DNA of 15,569 nt, from positions 1 through 15,569 of the forward strand of contig JABJAS010000049.1 of assembly GCA_018666055.1 (NCBI GenBank), read 5' to 3'. The stretch comes from Halieaceae bacterium (GTDB lineage Bacteria > Pseudomonadota > Gammaproteobacteria > Pseudomonadales > Halieaceae). The position numbers and the translations under genes are program-made. Shown piece by piece: positions 14,868 to 15,569 of this stretch (its first letter is position 1; the number at the start of each line of letters is the position of its first letter). The notes under the pieces are model-generated. The model was not told the DNA's origin. It searched no databases and saw nothing but the letters and a program-made list of their open reading frames with translations.

Positions 14868-15569
14868 TCACCAGGCGGGTTGCATACAAACTTGCTCGGG
14901 CATGGCATTGGGCTGAGTCGGCAATAAATATAATCGGGCAAATGTCAGCCCAAACAGGGCGGCCAAGCCGAGCCGCTTCGCCTTAGCCGCGATACCAGGT
15001 TTTTCTTCCAGCGCGTCGCGAGCCGTTTGCAACTCTCGCATTCGCTCGAGCCCAGCGCGGAAACGTGGGTCATCGGTATTAAGTGTCAGTGGAAAGACCT
15101 GTCGTGAAATCTCAGTTGTGATGTCAAAAACTTGATAGTCAAATTCTGTGACATCCATACCAAAGGCCTCATAGAGCTTGGGTCGAGCATGATCTCTGAC
15201 ATACATGGTCGAATAAACAGCAACCAAAAAGAAACGAATCCAGAGCTTGTTCATGCCTCGCAATAACTTTGGATCCGATCTCATAATGAGGGCGAACGCC
15301 TCACCGTGAGAAAACTCGTCATTGCACCACTCCAGAAACCATTTAAAGATCGGATGGAAGCGCTGTTCTGGATGCCGCTCAAGATGCCGGAAGATGGTGA
15401 TATACCGCGCGTAACCAATTTTTTCGGACAAATAGGTGGCGTAGTAAATAAACTTTGGCTTGAAAAAGGTGTACTCCTTCTCGCGCTTCAACACGCCCAA
15501 ATCGACCGCCACACCCAGTTTGTTTAACGCTTTATTAATGAAACCCGCATGGCGAGACTCGTCTCTCGC
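14868..15569 (-). CDS. acsF: AcsF, Mg-protoporphyrin IX monomethyl ester oxidative cyclase (C-terminal 233 residues; cut by window edge)
   Basis: AcsF is the diiron membrane-associated enzyme that uses oxygen to form the fifth (isocyclic) ring of bacteriochlorophyll, giving protochlorophyllide. The frame is open to the window edge, so the N-terminal third is missing. The visible part begins [16 protein letters not shown], a diiron-ligand motif, then [38 protein letters not shown], the second ligand motif [47 protein letters not shown] and a terminus ending MQPAW, as in purple-bacterial AcsF. A GTG at 15512 is internal, not a start. It implies oxygen-requiring bacteriochlorophyll synthesis, as in aerobic anoxygenic phototrophs. 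Photosynthesis genes are expected to the right. AcsF is often encoded near puh genes, but that cannot be seen here. Confidence 0.96.
   Translation of the reverse strand, partial: ARDESRHAGFINKALNKLGVAVDLGVLKREKEYTFFKPKFIYYATYLSEKIGYARYITIFRHLERHPEQRFHPIFKWFLEWCNDEFSHGEAFALIMRSDPKLLRGMNKLWIRFFLVAVYSTMYVRDHARPKLYEAFGMDVTEFDYQVFDITTEISRQVFPLTLNTDDPRFRAGLERMRELQTARDALEEKPGIAAKAKRLGLAALFGLTFARLYLLPTQPNAMPEQVCMQPAW

Noticed and set aside
1..15569. CRISPR array, insertion sequence, tRNA or rRNA genes, phage genes
   Set aside because: No regularly spaced repeats, transposase-like frames, terminal inverted repeats or tRNA-like cloverleaf sequences were seen; the window is filled by ordinary genes.

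Overview
This is a gene-dense, moderately GC-rich gammaproteobacterial chromosome segment: twelve protein genes (two cut by the window edges), no RNA genes, no mobile elements and no gap over about 200 bases. The left half has the order iscU-iscS-iscR-trmJ / suhB / secF-secD, which as I recall matches the Pseudomonas arrangement. The right edge holds the C-terminal two thirds of AcsF, the oxygen-dependent Mg-protoporphyrin monomethyl ester cyclase of bacteriochlorophyll synthesis. Gammaproteobacterial housekeeping genes next to acsF suggest an aerobic anoxygenic phototroph, most likely of the OM60/NOR5 (Halieaceae) group. The genus is not determined.

Layout. 1-2082: iron-sulfur cluster operon on the minus strand (iscR, iscS, start of iscU), with an IscR-type operator over the iscR promoter and two RNA hairpins between iscR and iscS. 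2136-3866: trmJ (minus) and suhB (plus) diverge from a 192-base gap. 3892-6710: secD-secF on the minus strand, overlapping by 4 bases, with a candidate promoter of their own; yajC, the usual gene upstream of secD, is absent. 6798-10670: purL. 10804-12222: mltF, divergent from purL. 12227-13884: a tight minus-strand set nnrU / HhH-GPD DNA glycosylase / tadA, with abutting or overlapping reading frames. 13964-14737: a crotonase-family gene. 14868 to the end: acsF, apparently the last gene of a photosynthesis operon entering from the right.

The window joins three neighbourhoods: the isc-to-sec block, the purL-mltF-tadA block (also adjacent in enterobacteria and pseudomonads), and the edge of a photosynthesis gene cluster. 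I found no clearly new multi-gene system. The best leads are regulatory and architectural: attenuator-like hairpins between iscR and iscS, two promoters (iscR and mltF) whose -10 boxes place the predicted transcription start on the A of the start codon, the synteny break at secD, and a NnrU-family protein plus an atypical crotonase beside the photosynthesis genes.
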